DNA of 37,314 nt from Thraustochytrium sp. TN22 (Eukaryota; Sar; Bigyra; Thraustochytrida; Thraustochytriidae), in assembly GCA_013306675.1 (NCBI GenBank), contig JABLUY010000304.1, forward strand, positions 1 to 37,314, given 5' to 3'. Under the pieces are notes generated by a model. The model was not told the origin of the DNA and ran no database searches. It saw only the letters and a list, made by a program, of their open reading frames with translations. Below are positions 7,679 to 22,336 of the stretch, one piece after another. A program made the translations under genes and the position numbers. The number at the start of each line of letters is the position of its first letter. The stretch's first letter is position 1.

Positions 7679-9868
7679 ATGTCGCGCGTGCTGCCGTCGC
7701 GCGGCTCCGAGGCCTCCCCGAGCAAAGTGCTCGGCGGCGAGGAGACCGCAACCTCTCTTCGGAGTCTCAGCGACACGCGCCAAAAGTATTTAGGGTCGCG
7801 GCGCGGCGAGGACTTCAGTCAGCAAGGCGGCACCTTCATCATTCATCCGGAGAGCCTCTTCACTCTGTATTGGGGCCTGTGGATCAGCGCGCTCATCTTT
7901 TATGCAACGCTTATGCTGCCCGTGCGTATCGCCTTCAACTTGGGCGTCGGCGCCACGTCCGCGGTCTTCTGGATCGATCTCTTCGTCGACCTCCAGTTTG
8001 GAATCGACATGTACATCCAGACGCGAACGGCCATTAAGAAGAAGGGCAACGTGGATGATTACGAGTTCGACCGCCGAAAGATCTTGCGCGCCTACTTGCG
8101 CTCCTGGTTCCTCGTCGACCTCCTGGCCGCCTTCCCGTTCGACCTTATCGTGCTGGTGCGCGGCACGGACGACAACCTGCTCTTTACCAAGCTCTTCAAG
8201 GCGTTTCGCTTCATGCGCATCGCCAAGCTCATCAAGCTCAGCAAGCTGCGTCAAATCATGAGCGGCATGGAAGACCGACTGGCGCTCTTTGACATTAATC
8301 CGGGCGTGCGCCGCATGCTGGAGACCGCGGTCCTCGTCTTTGTCGTCTCGCACCTCACGGCCTGCACATGGTACCTTGTGTCGGCCACGGCGCGCGAGTC
8401 CGGCGAGCCGTCCTGGGCCGAGACCTATGTTGAGGCGGACCTGCGTGCAGGCAACCTCGGCGCGCTCTATCTAGCGTCACTCTACTGGAGCGTTAGCACG
8501 CTCACCTCGGTGGGCTTTGGCGACATCCGCCCGGTCAATAACGCGGAGCGCGCTGTTGCCACGCTCGCCTGCTGGGTAGGCGCCACCATCTTCGGCTACG
8601 TCATCGGCCAGATGAGCTCCATGGTCGCGGACCTCAACCAGATCTCCTTCCAGTTCCACCGCAAGATGGACTCCATCAACGCCTACCTCAAGTACCGAAA
8701 GGTGCCCGGTCCGCTGCAGCGCCGCATCCGCCGCTACTTTCGCTACTACATCGGCCGCAAGATGCTCTTCGACGAGTCTCAGATCCTTGACGACCTTACG
8801 CATGGCCTCAAGGTCGAGCTCAGCATGTTCCTCACGCAGGATGTGCTCAAGAACATCCACATCTTCAAGGACATTCAGAACCCGTCTTTTATGTCCGCCA
8901 TTGTCACGATGCTCAAGCCTTTTTCAGCCGCGCCTGGCGATTTCGTCATTCGCGAGGGTGATCTCGCGCTCGAGATGTACCTTATCGTGCGCGGCACGCT
9001 CGAGGTCGTCGCCAGCAACGGCCTCGTTTATACGCGCCTCACGCAGGGTGCGCACTTTGGCGAGATCACCTATCTGGACTCCGACATTGAGGAGCGCCGC
9101 GCCGCCTCGGTGCGCGCGCTCACCTACTGCGACCTCTTCTCCATCTCCAAGAACGACGTTGCCGAGGTCTCGCGCAACTTCCCCGAGGTCGCGCGCCTCA
9201 TGCAGGAGATCACCGAGCGCCGCAAGCGCGTCGCCAAGAACCTCCGCACGCAGTACAAGGCGCGCAAGGTGGCCACTGGCTCGCGTGAGAACCACTTCCA
9301 CATGATTCCGGACAACCCGACGGGCTCCATTGCCACGGCGCGGCGCCCGGCGAGCACTACGGATCTCAGTCCGAGTGCCGCTGTCGAGCCCAAGTCAGGC
9401 TCTTTCGCTGGGCTCCCGAGCAATGGTCCAAGCACCCGTTTCACTGGCGCTTCCTTCGCGCCCTCCGTCTCCGCGTGCATCGCGAGTGATCACATGCACG
9501 TGCAGACTACCGAGATCAGCCTCCCCTCGCAGGCTACCGAGCCTCGCTCGGCCGGCCCCATCTTCGACCTGCGCCTCCCAAATGCGGATGGGCCGCTCAG
9601 CACCACTGGCCATGGCCCGCTCAGCCCGATGAGCACCAACAATGGCTCCATTGGCTCTTTCTACGCCCCGTCCGACTACCCGGCCAATAGTGTACAGATC
9701 ATCCATCAGGACACGATGGGTCCCGAGAGCCGCGCCGCACTCTCTGCCGATGTCGTGGCCCTCAAGGCGCTCCTGGAGTCACAAGCCAAGGAGATTGCTG
9801 CCCTCACCAATGCACTTCGCGAGAGTCCAAGACCACTACAACAAGATCCAGCAGACCTCCAACAATGA
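7679..9868 (+). CDS. Voltage-gated channel with cyclic-nucleotide-binding domain (HCN/EAG type)
   Basis: A 729-residue six-transmembrane cation channel. S1 is about 60-86; S2-S3 contain WIDLFVDLQFGID and SWFLVDLLAAFPFD; S4 (about 171-191) carries Lys or Arg at every third position from K171 to K189, a textbook voltage sensor. The pore helix and filter read TLTSVGFGDI (about 274-283), so selectivity is probably for potassium or mixed monovalent cations; GFG is the HCN/EAG-type version of GYG. A C-linker (about 315-400) leads to a cyclic-nucleotide-binding fold (about 400-500) with FGEI and the phosphate-binding RRAAS segment, suggesting real cAMP/cGMP binding. The Ser/Pro-rich tail ends in a short amphipathic helix (about 693-715) that may promote assembly. 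The ATG follows a GGCT-rich leader. The subfamily cannot be fixed by eye. Confidence 0.93.
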   Translation: MSRVLPSRGSEASPSKVLGGEETATSLRSLSDTRQKYLGSRRGEDFSQQGGTFIIHPESLFTLYWGLWISALIFYATLMLPVRIAFNLGVGATSAVFWIDLFVDLQFGIDMYIQTRTAIKKKGNVDDYEFDRRKILRAYLRSWFLVDLLAAFPFDLIVLVRGTDDNLLFTKLFKAFRFMRIAKLIKLSKLRQIMSGMEDRLALFDINPGVRRMLETAVLVFVVSHLTACTWYLVSATARESGEPSWAETYVEADLRAGNLGALYLASLYWSVSTLTSVGFGDIRPVNNAERAVATLACWVGATIFGYVIGQMSSMVADLNQISFQFHRKMDSINAYLKYRKVPGPLQRRIRRYFRYYIGRKMLFDESQILDDLTHGLKVELSMFLTQDVLKNIHIFKDIQNPSFMSAIVTMLKPFSAAPGDFVIREGDLALEMYLIVRGTLEVVASNGLVYTRLTQGAHFGEITYLDSDIEERRAASVRALTYCDLFSISKNDVAEVSRNFPEVARLMQEITERRKRVAKNLRTQYKARKVATGSRENHFHMIPDNPTGSIATARRPASTTDLSPSAAVEPKSGSFAGLPSNGPSTRFTGASFAPSVSACIASDHMHVQTTEISLPSQATEPRSAGPIFDLRLPNADGPLSTTGHGPLSPMSTNNGSIGSFYAPSDYPANSVQIIHQDTMGPESRAALSADVVALKALLESQAKEIAALTNALRESPRPLQQDPADLQQ

Positions 9869-9919
9869 TCGACACATTCTTTTTCTGATGATGACAACGT
9901 CTCTTCTTCTTCTTTTATT

Positions 9920-9923
<4 letters not shown>

Positions 9924-9977
<54 letters not shown>
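9924..9977 (+). repeat. (CTG)18 trinucleotide repeat between convergent genes
   Basis: Eighteen perfect CTG units lie 55 bp beyond the channel stop and 22 bp beyond the ABCC stop. They are likely in the 3' untranslated region of one or both transcripts: CUG in the channel mRNA, CAG in the ABCC mRNA. Confidence 0.95.
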
Positions 9978-9980
<3 letters not shown>

Positions 9981-9999
9981 GTCGCAGGTGTTCTGGTCT

Positions 10000-12900
10000 T
10001 CATTCCTCGTGGTGCTGTACGTGTCCGGCCGTCGCCATGGCGCGAAGCTCCGCAGCAACGTCGTCGCCGTTGGCGGAGACAAGGCCGGCAAAGTAGCCGT
10101 CTGGAATGTCGAGGAGCGCCGTTGGGGAGTCGAATTCGACGAGGCGCCCGCGCTCCAGCACCATAACTCGCGAGGAGTCCATGATGGAGTGCAGGCGGTG
10201 CGCGATGGTGAGCACTGTCGAGTCAGCAAAAGCGGACCGCACCGTGCGCTGGATGAGGCCATCCGTGACGCCATCCACCGAGCTGGTCATCTCGTCGCAC
10301 AGCAGCACGCGCGGCTTGCGCAGGATAGCGCGCGCGAGGCAGAGCAGCTGGCGTTGGCCCTGGCTCAAGTTGCAGCCGGCGTCGCCGACCTCGTCCTCGA
10401 GCTGGACCTGGGAGGCCAGGCAAGCGCGCGCCAGCGCCTCGCGCACCTCATCGTCAGTGAAGTCCCCGAACGGGTCCACATTGAAGCGTACCGTCCCGGA
10501 AAACAGCGTCGGGTCCTGCGGGATGATGGTGAGGGCGCGCCCGCGCACATCTGCAAGCCCGAGCGCGCCAAGGTTGATTCCGTCGATGCTAATGTTGCCA
10601 CCACTGAGCTCACGCAGGCGAAAGAGCGCCGCCGCCATGGATGACTTGCCGGCGCCCGTACGCCCGCAGATGCCAACGTGCTCGCCCGCCTCCACGCGAA
10701 AGGACAGGTCCTGCAATGCGGGCGGCAGGTCGGGCCGGTAGCGCAGCTCGACGTGGTCAAAGACGAGCAGGCCGCGCGAGGGCCACTGCGGCGAGGGCGC
10801 AACGCCCAGTGTCTGCTTGGGCGGCTCCTCTTCCAGGTGCGAGTACTCGATGACGCGCTCGACGCTGGTGAGCTTCGCCTCGGCCTGCGTGCTGGACGTG
10901 ACGAAGAAGTTGAGCGCCGTCGTCAGGTTAAAGCTCCACATGATGGCCAGGCCAACGAGACCCGGAGAGATGGCGTCGCGCGCCAGCCAGGCCGTGAGCG
11001 CCACCGCAAAGGTCACGACACCGCCCATGAGCTCCAGCCGCACGCCGAGCCAGCGGTTCGAGCTCACAAAGGCGAAGATGGCGCGGTTGTTGGCGTTCAC
11101 GAGCGCCTCATTGTTGCGCAGGAAGCGCGTCGTCTGCCCAAAGGCGCGCACCGCGGCCAGGCCGTCCAGCGTCTCGCGAAAGTGGCTCTGGATCGGGCTG
11201 CGACTCGTCGAGTCAAGGCGCTGCAAGTCCACGCACGTGCGCCGGTAGTAGGCGTGCATGATAAAGAAGAGAATGACCACCGGCCCAATCAGCACCGCCG
11301 AGAGTGGCGTCACGCTCACCATGACGCCGATCGACGAGAGCATCCAGACCACCGAAGCCACCGTGCCGTTGAGCGCCTGGCCCAGCGAGTCGTCGCAGGT
11401 GTCCACGTCCCAGGCGACGCGCGACGAGAGTCGCCCCAGCGGTGTGCTCTCGAAAAACTGCATCGGGCACTGCAGCATGCGCCAGTACATGTCGTAGAAC
11501 AGCTTTCGCGCCGCCACGCCGCAACCGTGCATGAAGAATATGCAGCGGCCCGTGACAAAGAACGCGTTCAGCAAGATGCACACCGTGTAGACACGCGCGT
11601 AAAAGTGCGTGTCGGAGCCGGGCGGGAACTCGTACAGCGCCACGTCCGGCGAGCCGAACTCCGCGTCTGCCCACGTCGAAAGCCACCAGTCGCACGCGAT
11701 GTACGTGAGCCGGTCCATGACGAGGAAGAAGAGCACGAAGATCACCCACCAGTAGCCACCCGATGCCTTCATGTACTGGCGCAGCACACCCCAGTTGATT
11801 GTGCCCTTCTCGCGCACCTCCGCGGTCATGAGCTTGCTGCTCTCGAAGTCCGCCGCCATGAGCCGCTTTGAAGCATCGTCGCCGTCCTTGAGATGCGACT
11901 GCATCAGCGAAGAGCCCTCGCGCACGCCGTCCTCGGACGCTACGCTCTCGCCCGTCGCCAGCCGGTTCGCGGCCTGTCCGGTCTGCGTCGTCAGCAGGAT
12001 GCTCTCCATGACGCTCTCCAGCTGCGCGCCCTGGCCGCTGCCGGCGGCCTCCTCCTTGCTGCCATCCTCGGCCTGCTCCTGCTCCAGTTCCTGCTCCTCG
12101 GCCTCCATCTCCGCCACGGCCTCTGCAGCGAGATCCTTGGCACCGCTGGCCTCCCGCGCGCGGTCGTGCAGCGTCTGCAGCTCGGCGTAGCTGCCCTGGT
12201 ACGCCACCTGACCGCGAAAGAGGACCAGAACTTGGTCGCAGACGCCAAGGTTCTGTGCGGCGTGAGTCACAAGCACGCGCGTGCTCTTGCGCAGGAACCC
12301 GGTCCGCGGCGCAAGCAGCCGCTCAAAGACTAGCTTGCCCACGTGGCTGTCAAGCGCCGACAGCGGATCGTCCAGGACGATGAGGTCCGGCTGCGAGTAC
12401 GCGGCGCGCGCCAGCGCGATGCGCGCCTTTTGGCCGCCGCTTAGCGTCACGCCACGCTCGCCGATGATGGTCTTCTCGCGCTCGTTGAACTGCGCCAAGT
12501 CCGACCACAGGCAGCATGCCTCCAGGACGGCGCGGAAGCGCCGCTCGTCGTATGGCTCGCCGAAGAGGATGTTGTCCTGCACCGTCGCGTTGAAGACCCA
12601 CGCAGCCTGCGGGCAGTACGCGACGCGCAGGCCGGACTTGCGCCGCAGCGTGCCGCTCGTCACGGCTAGCTCCCCCAGGAGCGCGGCCACCAGCGACGAC
12701 TTGCCGGCGCCCACCGGCCCGACCACGGCCACCAGCTCTCCACGTCGAACAACCAAGTCCACGTCTCGCAGCACCTCGGGCTGGTTCTCTGGCACCTCGC
12801 TCGAGACGGTCACGCTGCGCGCCGATGTCCACGAGAATGACGCGCCGCGCATCTCCACCAGGATGCGGTCCTCGGTGCCGGCCGGGCTCGAGCTCGGGGC

Positions 12901-13070
12901 CATGGGCGCATGCTCGAGCTCGGGCGGGGTCGCCAAGGTCTTGGCGCCCTGCTCAGTCCATCGCTCGTCGCTCTCGTCGTCTGCGATGCCGACCTGGACG
13001 CGTGCGTCGGCCTTGCGAGCACTTGCGCCCGCCGCTCCGTCCTCCTCTTCCTCCTCCGTGTCGGTCACCG

Positions 13071-13104
<34 letters not shown>

Positions 13105-14421
13105 AAGGTCGCCTTCGCCATCGAGCCTGGGGTCAGCATTGTCCACGGCCGCCTCGCTTGACATCTTCATGCTGATGGACTCCTGAGGCATGTCCGCGGC
13201 GGCGACCGCCGCGGATGCAGTCTCCTTGTCCTTGGCTCCGCTCGTGGCTGGAATGGCGACGCTGCGGGCCGCCTCGCCGTGCGGGTCCGGCCGCTCCATG
13301 TAGACAAACTTGTAGAGGCGGTCGACCGCCACGATGCACTGCGCACCAAAGGTGAGGCCAGAGGCGATGAGCAGAAAGGGGAACTTGAGCACGTTGAAGT
13401 ATGCTAGTGCCGCGAAGGTGTCTGCCGCGTTAAGCACCTCGCCCATGGCGCCGGCCGTTGCGAACGTGCACATGCTCGCGAACGTGGGCGTGACGATGAG
13501 CACCGTGATGACGAGGCCAAACAGGTAGAGCTCGCGGAACACATAGACGAGCTGCTGCTCGCGTACCGCGCGCACCTTCTCCATGAAGGGGTTCTCCCAG
13601 GAGAAGAGCTTGACCACACGAATGCCGGCCAGGACCTCGACGCAGAGCCGCACGCGTGCGTCCATGAGCGGCATGTGCTTGGAGCGCACCTTGCGCTTGA
13701 AGTTCGCCATGACCATGTTGAGCGGCATGATGAGCACGAGCACGAAGATGCCAGCAAGTGCCGGCACGCCCAGCACAGTGATGAGGAAGACGATGGCCAC
13801 GATGATTTGCACGGGCCCCGCCCACAGAATGTGCATGAACTGCGAGATCTCAAAGAACTTTTGCGCGTCCGAAGACATCATGTTGATGATCTCGCCCGAC
13901 GTCACCCCCGCCAGCTCGCTGCTCGAGAGCTCCAGCAGCCGCTGGTAGATGAGCGAGATGTACAGCGAGCGCGCCTTGCGGCCGGCAATGAAGGCGAAGT
14001 GAAAGTGCAGCTGGCTCGAAAAGGCACCCACGATGCTGCACACCAGCAGCCCCACCGCGTAGTTGATGCCATCCGCCGACCCGGTCGAGATGCGTGCAAC
14101 CAGTCCGCGCAGCAGGATCGGGTTCAACAGCTGCACCACCGTGTACAGGAGCATGAAGAAGCCTGACAGCCAGATCTCAAACTTGCACAGCCGCATGATC
14201 TCCAGCAGCAGCCCGCGCGGTGTGCGCACATTGCGCCGCCCTACCTGCGCCCAAAACTGCTCACGCAGCCCGCGCACCTCCTCGCTCGCCTGCAGCTCCC
14301 ACAGGTCGTCATCCTGCAGCTGTCGCTTGTACCCGTGCCGCACCAGCGGCGTCACCCATGCGAAGGTCGCCAGCCACGGGCCCAGCCCCGGCGGCGTCGA
14401 CCTCTCCGCGCCCTCCTTCAT
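10000..14421 (-). CDS. ABC transporter, subfamily C (MRP type)
   Basis: Full-length ABCC exporter of 1473 residues with TMD1-NBD1-TMD2-NBD2 and no TMD0, like the short MRPs. It should pump organic anions or glutathione conjugates across the plasma or vacuolar membrane. The N-terminus has the family motif FAWVTPLVRHGY. NBD1 shows Walker A GPVGAGKSS (K574), signature LSGGQ (660-664) and LDDPLSALD, with Asp in place of the catalytic Glu, the known ABCC asymmetry. NBD2 shows GRTGAGKSS (K1259), LSQGQ (1352-1356) and CDEMTSSVD, keeping the Glu. An acidic linker before NBD1 contains an Asp-Ala repeat and a run of Glu; a second Glu/Gln-rich linker lies after NBD1. The gene is one uninterrupted reading frame. 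It is convergent with the channel gene and divergent from the kinesin gene. The substrate cannot be read from the sequence. Confidence 0.96.
13072..13104 (-). repeat. In-frame hexanucleotide repeat encoding Asp-Ala in the ABCC linker
   Basis: Four perfect GTCGGC units plus flanking variants encode five Asp-Ala pairs in the linker between TMD1 and NBD1. The unit and reading frame are the same as in the HisHF tract at 1582-1617. Confidence 0.93.
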
Positions 14422-15608
14422 CCTCCTGCTTCACCCGAGACAAACGTCGCTCGCCGACGAGGAACGAGGACGCCGACGACAGCCACGCCGACTGAGCGCA
14501 CCAGACTGCAGCGGCACCGCGCAGGCGCTCCGCGCGTCAGGCCACGAGCCGAGCGCCGCGCCGAGCGACTCGTACCTGGCCGCCACCTCGCCGTCCACGC
14601 CGTCCACGCGCCGCCGTGGCCCACGCCGCGCTCCGCGCGCCGAGCGTGCGGCCGGCCGTCCGTCCGTCCGCGGCCTGCCGCCGCCCGCCGCCGCGCCTCG
14701 CGCCGCGCGGCCGCTCCCGGGCTCGCCTGGCGACGGCGTTCTGCCGCGCGCCGCGCGCCGCTTCGCCACTCCGGTCTCGCCGCGGGTCTCGCCTCCGGGC
14801 CGGGTCGCCTCGCCGCGAGCGACGAGCGCGTGCCGGCCTCGCTCGGGGCACTGCACGCGGGTCGTCGGGCGGGGCGCAGGGCCCGGGGCGCGGCGCGCGA
14901 GGCGCGCGGAGCGCGGCCTGCGCGGGATCCCGCGGCGCGGCCTCGGGATGCCGCCGCCGATCACTGGCACTGCACGGGCGGCGACGCCGGTTTACGGTTT
15001 AGTGCCGCCCTCTCGTGGCACTGTGGCACTGGTGAAGCAGGGGGTCGCGCGGGACTGCCGGACAAAGCAGGCCGCGGCCGCTGCACGCGACGGACGGCGA
15101 GGAACTTGAAGGAGGACTCGGAGGACTGCACTGGCAGCGCACCGCACTGCACTGCACTGCTGCCAGCGCCTGCCAGTGGAGTCCGAGCCCGGCTAGCCTG
15201 CCTGTGCCACTCGCACGCCGAGCCAAGTTGGTACTGGCGGACCTACTCACGAGTGGCAGCCTGAGAGCGACCCGTGGTTGGCCACTCCCAGGCTCTTCAC
15301 TGCGGCGCCGGCGGGCTCATCATGATCCAGACCCGTCTGGCACTGCTGCCTGCAAGATCGCTCGCGGCGCGCAAGGGCCTTGAAGCGCGCTCGCAGGCTG
15401 CCTCCATTCATTCAGGAAGCGGGGAGACAGGGCGGCGCTGTCCTCCGGTCTCAACTTGATGTGCGAACGCCGCCCAACGGACTCGGTGGCGACGGCTAGC
15501 TGAATGTGGGCAGCGGCACGGCACGCAATGGCACGCTCTCCATCGCGCACCGCACGCTGCGCGCAACGTGGGCAAAGCTCTGGCTGGCTTGGGGTCCGGC
15601 ACGCGAAG
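14422..15608. other. Long divergent spacer between ABCC and kinesin genes
   Basis: These 1187 bp contain the promoters of two divergent genes. From 14500 to 14960 the DNA is extremely GC-rich; from 14960 to 15350 the octamer TGGCACTG recurs (near 14965, 15016, 15024 and 15336) along with tandem ACTGC units near 15150. No frame has a recognisable domain. The TGGCACTG cluster could be a binding site, but nothing proves it. Confidence 0.5.
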
Positions 15609-19667
<4,059 letters not shown>

Positions 19668-19749
19668 TTGCTGTATTGTAACAAAAAAGCAAAGAGAGAG
19701 AGAGAGAGACTCGGATCTCTAAGAACGGACGAAACAAGGGCCACGCGCA

Positions 19750-21717
19750 TCAGGAGATGCAGCAGGTCTTGTCGCCATCGTCCTCGGTGCGGCGGCGCTT
19801 GACGCTCGGCGGCGCCGCCGCCGCATCATCATCATCCTGGGCGTCCTCGGTCGCGCCAAAGGGGCGAATCTCGAGCGAGGCCATGGTGAAGTCGTCGCCC
19901 TCGCCGGGCGCGACGGCCTGGCGCCGCGCGGCGGCGTTGGCCGCGACGAGCGCGTCCCGCGAGGCGACCGAGGGCGCCCGGTAGTACGCCAGCGTATCGG
20001 ACTCCCAGATAATCCGCACGAAGGAGACACCAAGGCAGTCCTTGATGACGCGGTGCAGGTGGTACGACTTGGTGGACGGGGCGAAGGCAGTGAGCTCCAC
20101 GAAGGTGCTGCGGTCGACCTCGTCGAGCGGCCTGTCGAGGCGGAAGTCGATGTCGAGGCCATGCACGTATATCCTGTTGGCCTCGGGGACGCGGGCAAAG
20201 TCGGTGTCAAGCGGCAGGCGCAGCGCCGCCCAGGCGCGCGCGAAGATGACGCCCGTCATGTAGGCATCGTAGCCGGCCTCGTGCGCGGCAGCACCAAGCT
20301 TGAGGTAGCGGTCAAAGCCGGGCGCGAAATAGTTGTGGGGATTGGTGACGGAGAAGACGTCCTGGTTGGCGCCGCTGGTGGCGGTGAAGCACTCGCCCAG
20401 GCCAGTGTGCGCGACGAGTTGGCTGAGCAGGGTGTTGCTGGAGAAGAGCGCCTTGGTGTCCACAAGCACAGGAAAGACCTCATGCAGCTGGGCGCGGAAG
20501 TCATCGGCCAGGTCCGGCAGCGGAGCGACAAACTTGGCGAGGGTGTGTGACATGTCGAGCAGGCAGTTGTGGCCGATGACGGGCATGCCGGCGGCGGCGC
20601 GCTCGCGAAGGAGGCGCATGATGCGTGAGAATCCGATGTTTGACTGGAGCTGCTGCGACTCGCGGCTCAGGCCGGCCTCGACGCGTTCGCGCTCCGCTTT
20701 GGCGGCCTGCTCCTGTGAGGGCGTGTAGGTGATGCGCACGGCTTCTTGGCGCTGGCGGCCGGGCTCGTTGTCCTCGTCGAACTTGCCAATGTGCAGGTCC
20801 GGGAAGAGGCGCGGAATCTCCTCATACAGGAAGCGGCGCGTGAAGGCGTTGAACTTGCCGAGCACCAAGTACGGCGCGCCCTGCGCGTTGACCTTGTAGG
20901 TCACCTTGGCGCCTGCCTCGCGCGAGGTGGGAGCATCTTGGTCCATGACGACGTCCTCGTCTTCGTCCTGGAGCTCGGTCGCGCCGGCAGTCACGCGGGC
21001 GTGGAAGGCAGAGGCCGATGCGAGAGCGCGCTCCACGGCCTCGCGCGCAGCGCCATCGCGGAAGTCCTTGAGCGTGATGGGGGCGCGACCATTGTCCTGC
21101 TTCTGCTGGTGCTGCTGCTGCTGCTGCTGTTGCGCATCCATCTTCTCCTCAGCCTTGGCCTCCAGGGCGGCCTCAGCCTTGGCGGCGGTCTTGTCGTCCA
21201 TGTACGGGATGCCGTGCGCGAAGGCGCGGTTGAAGTCGAAGCCGCACGAGACGAGGAACTCGATGGAGCTCGTCTGCATCACCAGGCGCGCGTCCTCATT
21301 GAGGCCCTGCACGTGCTTGGGGAAGATCCAAAAGTTGAAGGGCGTCGCCTTGAGCCGCCAGCCCGCGCCCGGCACGGGCGCCTTGTCGGCGCCTTGGTCG
21401 TTGGTCGTTTTCTTCTTGTGCTGTTGCTTTTTCTTGGCGTTCTTCTCCGAGTCCGCCGCTGCGCCGGCAGCAGCGCCGGCGTTGGCAGGCGGCTCCCAGG
21501 TGAAGGCGCACACGCCGTACTGCAGCACGGCGAGCTTGTGCGCCGCCGCGCGCGTCTTCTCGTAGCGCCGCTGCACCGAGTCCATCGCGTGCGGCGACTC
21601 ATCCGCGCTCGCGTACAAGCCCGTCAGCTCCAGGTCCACCGCCACGAAGTCGCATTCGCGCAGCGCCTCCTGCGCGCGCAGCGCCGCCGCCTCGAACTCC
21701 TCCCTCGCCACGTCCAT
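19750..21717 (-). CDS. PARN: Poly(A)-specific ribonuclease PARN with a CaaX-like C-terminus
   Basis: DEDDh 3'-exonuclease that removes poly(A) from mRNA and trims small RNAs. At 655 residues it is close to human PARN (639). The catalytic set is visible in order: D28 and E30 in DFVAVDLELTGL, D388 in GHNCLLDMSHT, and H479 with D484 in HEAGYDAYMTG; the His-to-Asp spacing of five equals that of human H377 and D382. The region around VFPVLVDTKALFSS also follows PARN. Inserts include a Lys-rich stretch near residues 93-112 and a Gln/His-rich stretch near 195-215. The protein ends TCCIS, a farnesyl-type CaaX box if the final four residues are used; ordinary PARN is soluble. It is convergent with the kinesin gene (82 bp apart) and divergent from the methyltransferase. 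CAF1/PNLDC1-type relatives are less likely. Confidence 0.93.
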   Translation of the reverse strand: MDVAREEFEAAALRAQEALRECDFVAVDLELTGLYASADESPHAMDSVQRRYEKTRAAAHKLAVLQYGVCAFTWEPPANAGAAAGAAADSEKNAKKKQQHKKKTTNDQGADKAPVPGAGWRLKATPFNFWIFPKHVQGLNEDARLVMQTSSIEFLVSCGFDFNRAFAHGIPYMDDKTAAKAEAALEAKAEEKMDAQQQQQQQHQQKQDNGRAPITLKDFRDGAAREAVERALASASAFHARVTAGATELQDEDEDVVMDQDAPTSREAGAKVTYKVNAQGAPYLVLGKFNAFTRRFLYEEIPRLFPDLHIGKFDEDNEPGRQRQEAVRITYTPSQEQAAKAERERVEAGLSRESQQLQSNIGFSRIMRLLRERAAAGMPVIGHNCLLDMSHTLAKFVAPLPDLADDFRAQLHEVFPVLVDTKALFSSNTLLSQLVAHTGLGECFTATSGANQDVFSVTNPHNYFAPGFDRYLKLGAAAHEAGYDAYMTGVIFARAWAALRLPLDTDFARVPEANRIYVHGLDIDFRLDRPLDEVDRSTFVELTAFAPSTKSYHLHRVIKDCLGVSFVRIIWESDTLAYYRAPSVASRDALVAANAAARRQAVAPGEGDDFTMASLEIRPFGATEDAQDDDDAAAAPPSVKRRRTEDDGDKTCCIS

Positions 21718-22336
21718 GCTCCCGCGCGGCGCACTCCGTCGTTAGGTGCGCCGCCGCCGCCGCCGTGCCAGTCATCCAGTTCTGCCGCCGTGTCCGAGTT
21801 CGTGTCCGAGTCCGAGTCCTGCCACTTGCGACCCGAACGAAGCCTGTGCCAGGCCGGTGCAGGGAGCGCGGGCAGGATGACGGACGAGCTCGCGCTCGAG
21901 ACGTCTTCCGCGGCGCGCTCTGACCTGACGATCTGAGAGAAAACACGCGACGTCGATCGCATCAACTGTGTTGTCGAACGCGGACATTTGTTGCTCAAGA
22001 TCTGATCATCTGCCGCCACAATCGGCGGCTCGAGGATGTTTGTAGCTCTACGACACATGGCATTGCTTCTTAGCTAAAGTCCGCCGCTTGAGTGCTTCCT
22101 GATTCGCCGCGGTGGCCCGGGATGTAGCAGCCTTTGTTCGTGCGGGGCGGCTTGGGCGTTGACAATGATGTGACGACGTACCGCACGGCCGGCGGCAGCA
22201 GCCAGCAAAGGCACTTGGGCAAGGCGGTGGAGGAGCTCGCGCGCGGCCGGAGAGCAAGACGGAGCAGTCCGGGCGGCGCGAGGCGGTACCCACGCGAGGC
22301 AGGTCGCACGAGCGAGCGAGCTGCGGCGGCGGCACC
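21718..22336. promoter_or_regulatory. Divergent promoter region between PARN and METTL7-like genes
   Basis: These 619 bp contain both 5' leaders. Short CGAGTC/CGTGTC repeats occur near 21789-21820. Part of the middle (about 21940-22080) is less GC-rich than the genes. No known element or domain-bearing frame was seen. Confidence 0.45.

Noticed and set aside
7419-7793. Trp-Leu-Ala-Gly repeat protein over the GGCT block
   Set aside because: It is only the translation of a tetranucleotide repeat and overlaps the true start of the channel gene.
9642-10166. Poly-leucine frame over the CTG repeat, resembling a signal or membrane segment
   Set aside because: The leucines come only from the CTG microsatellite; the flanks overlap the ends of two real genes in other frames.
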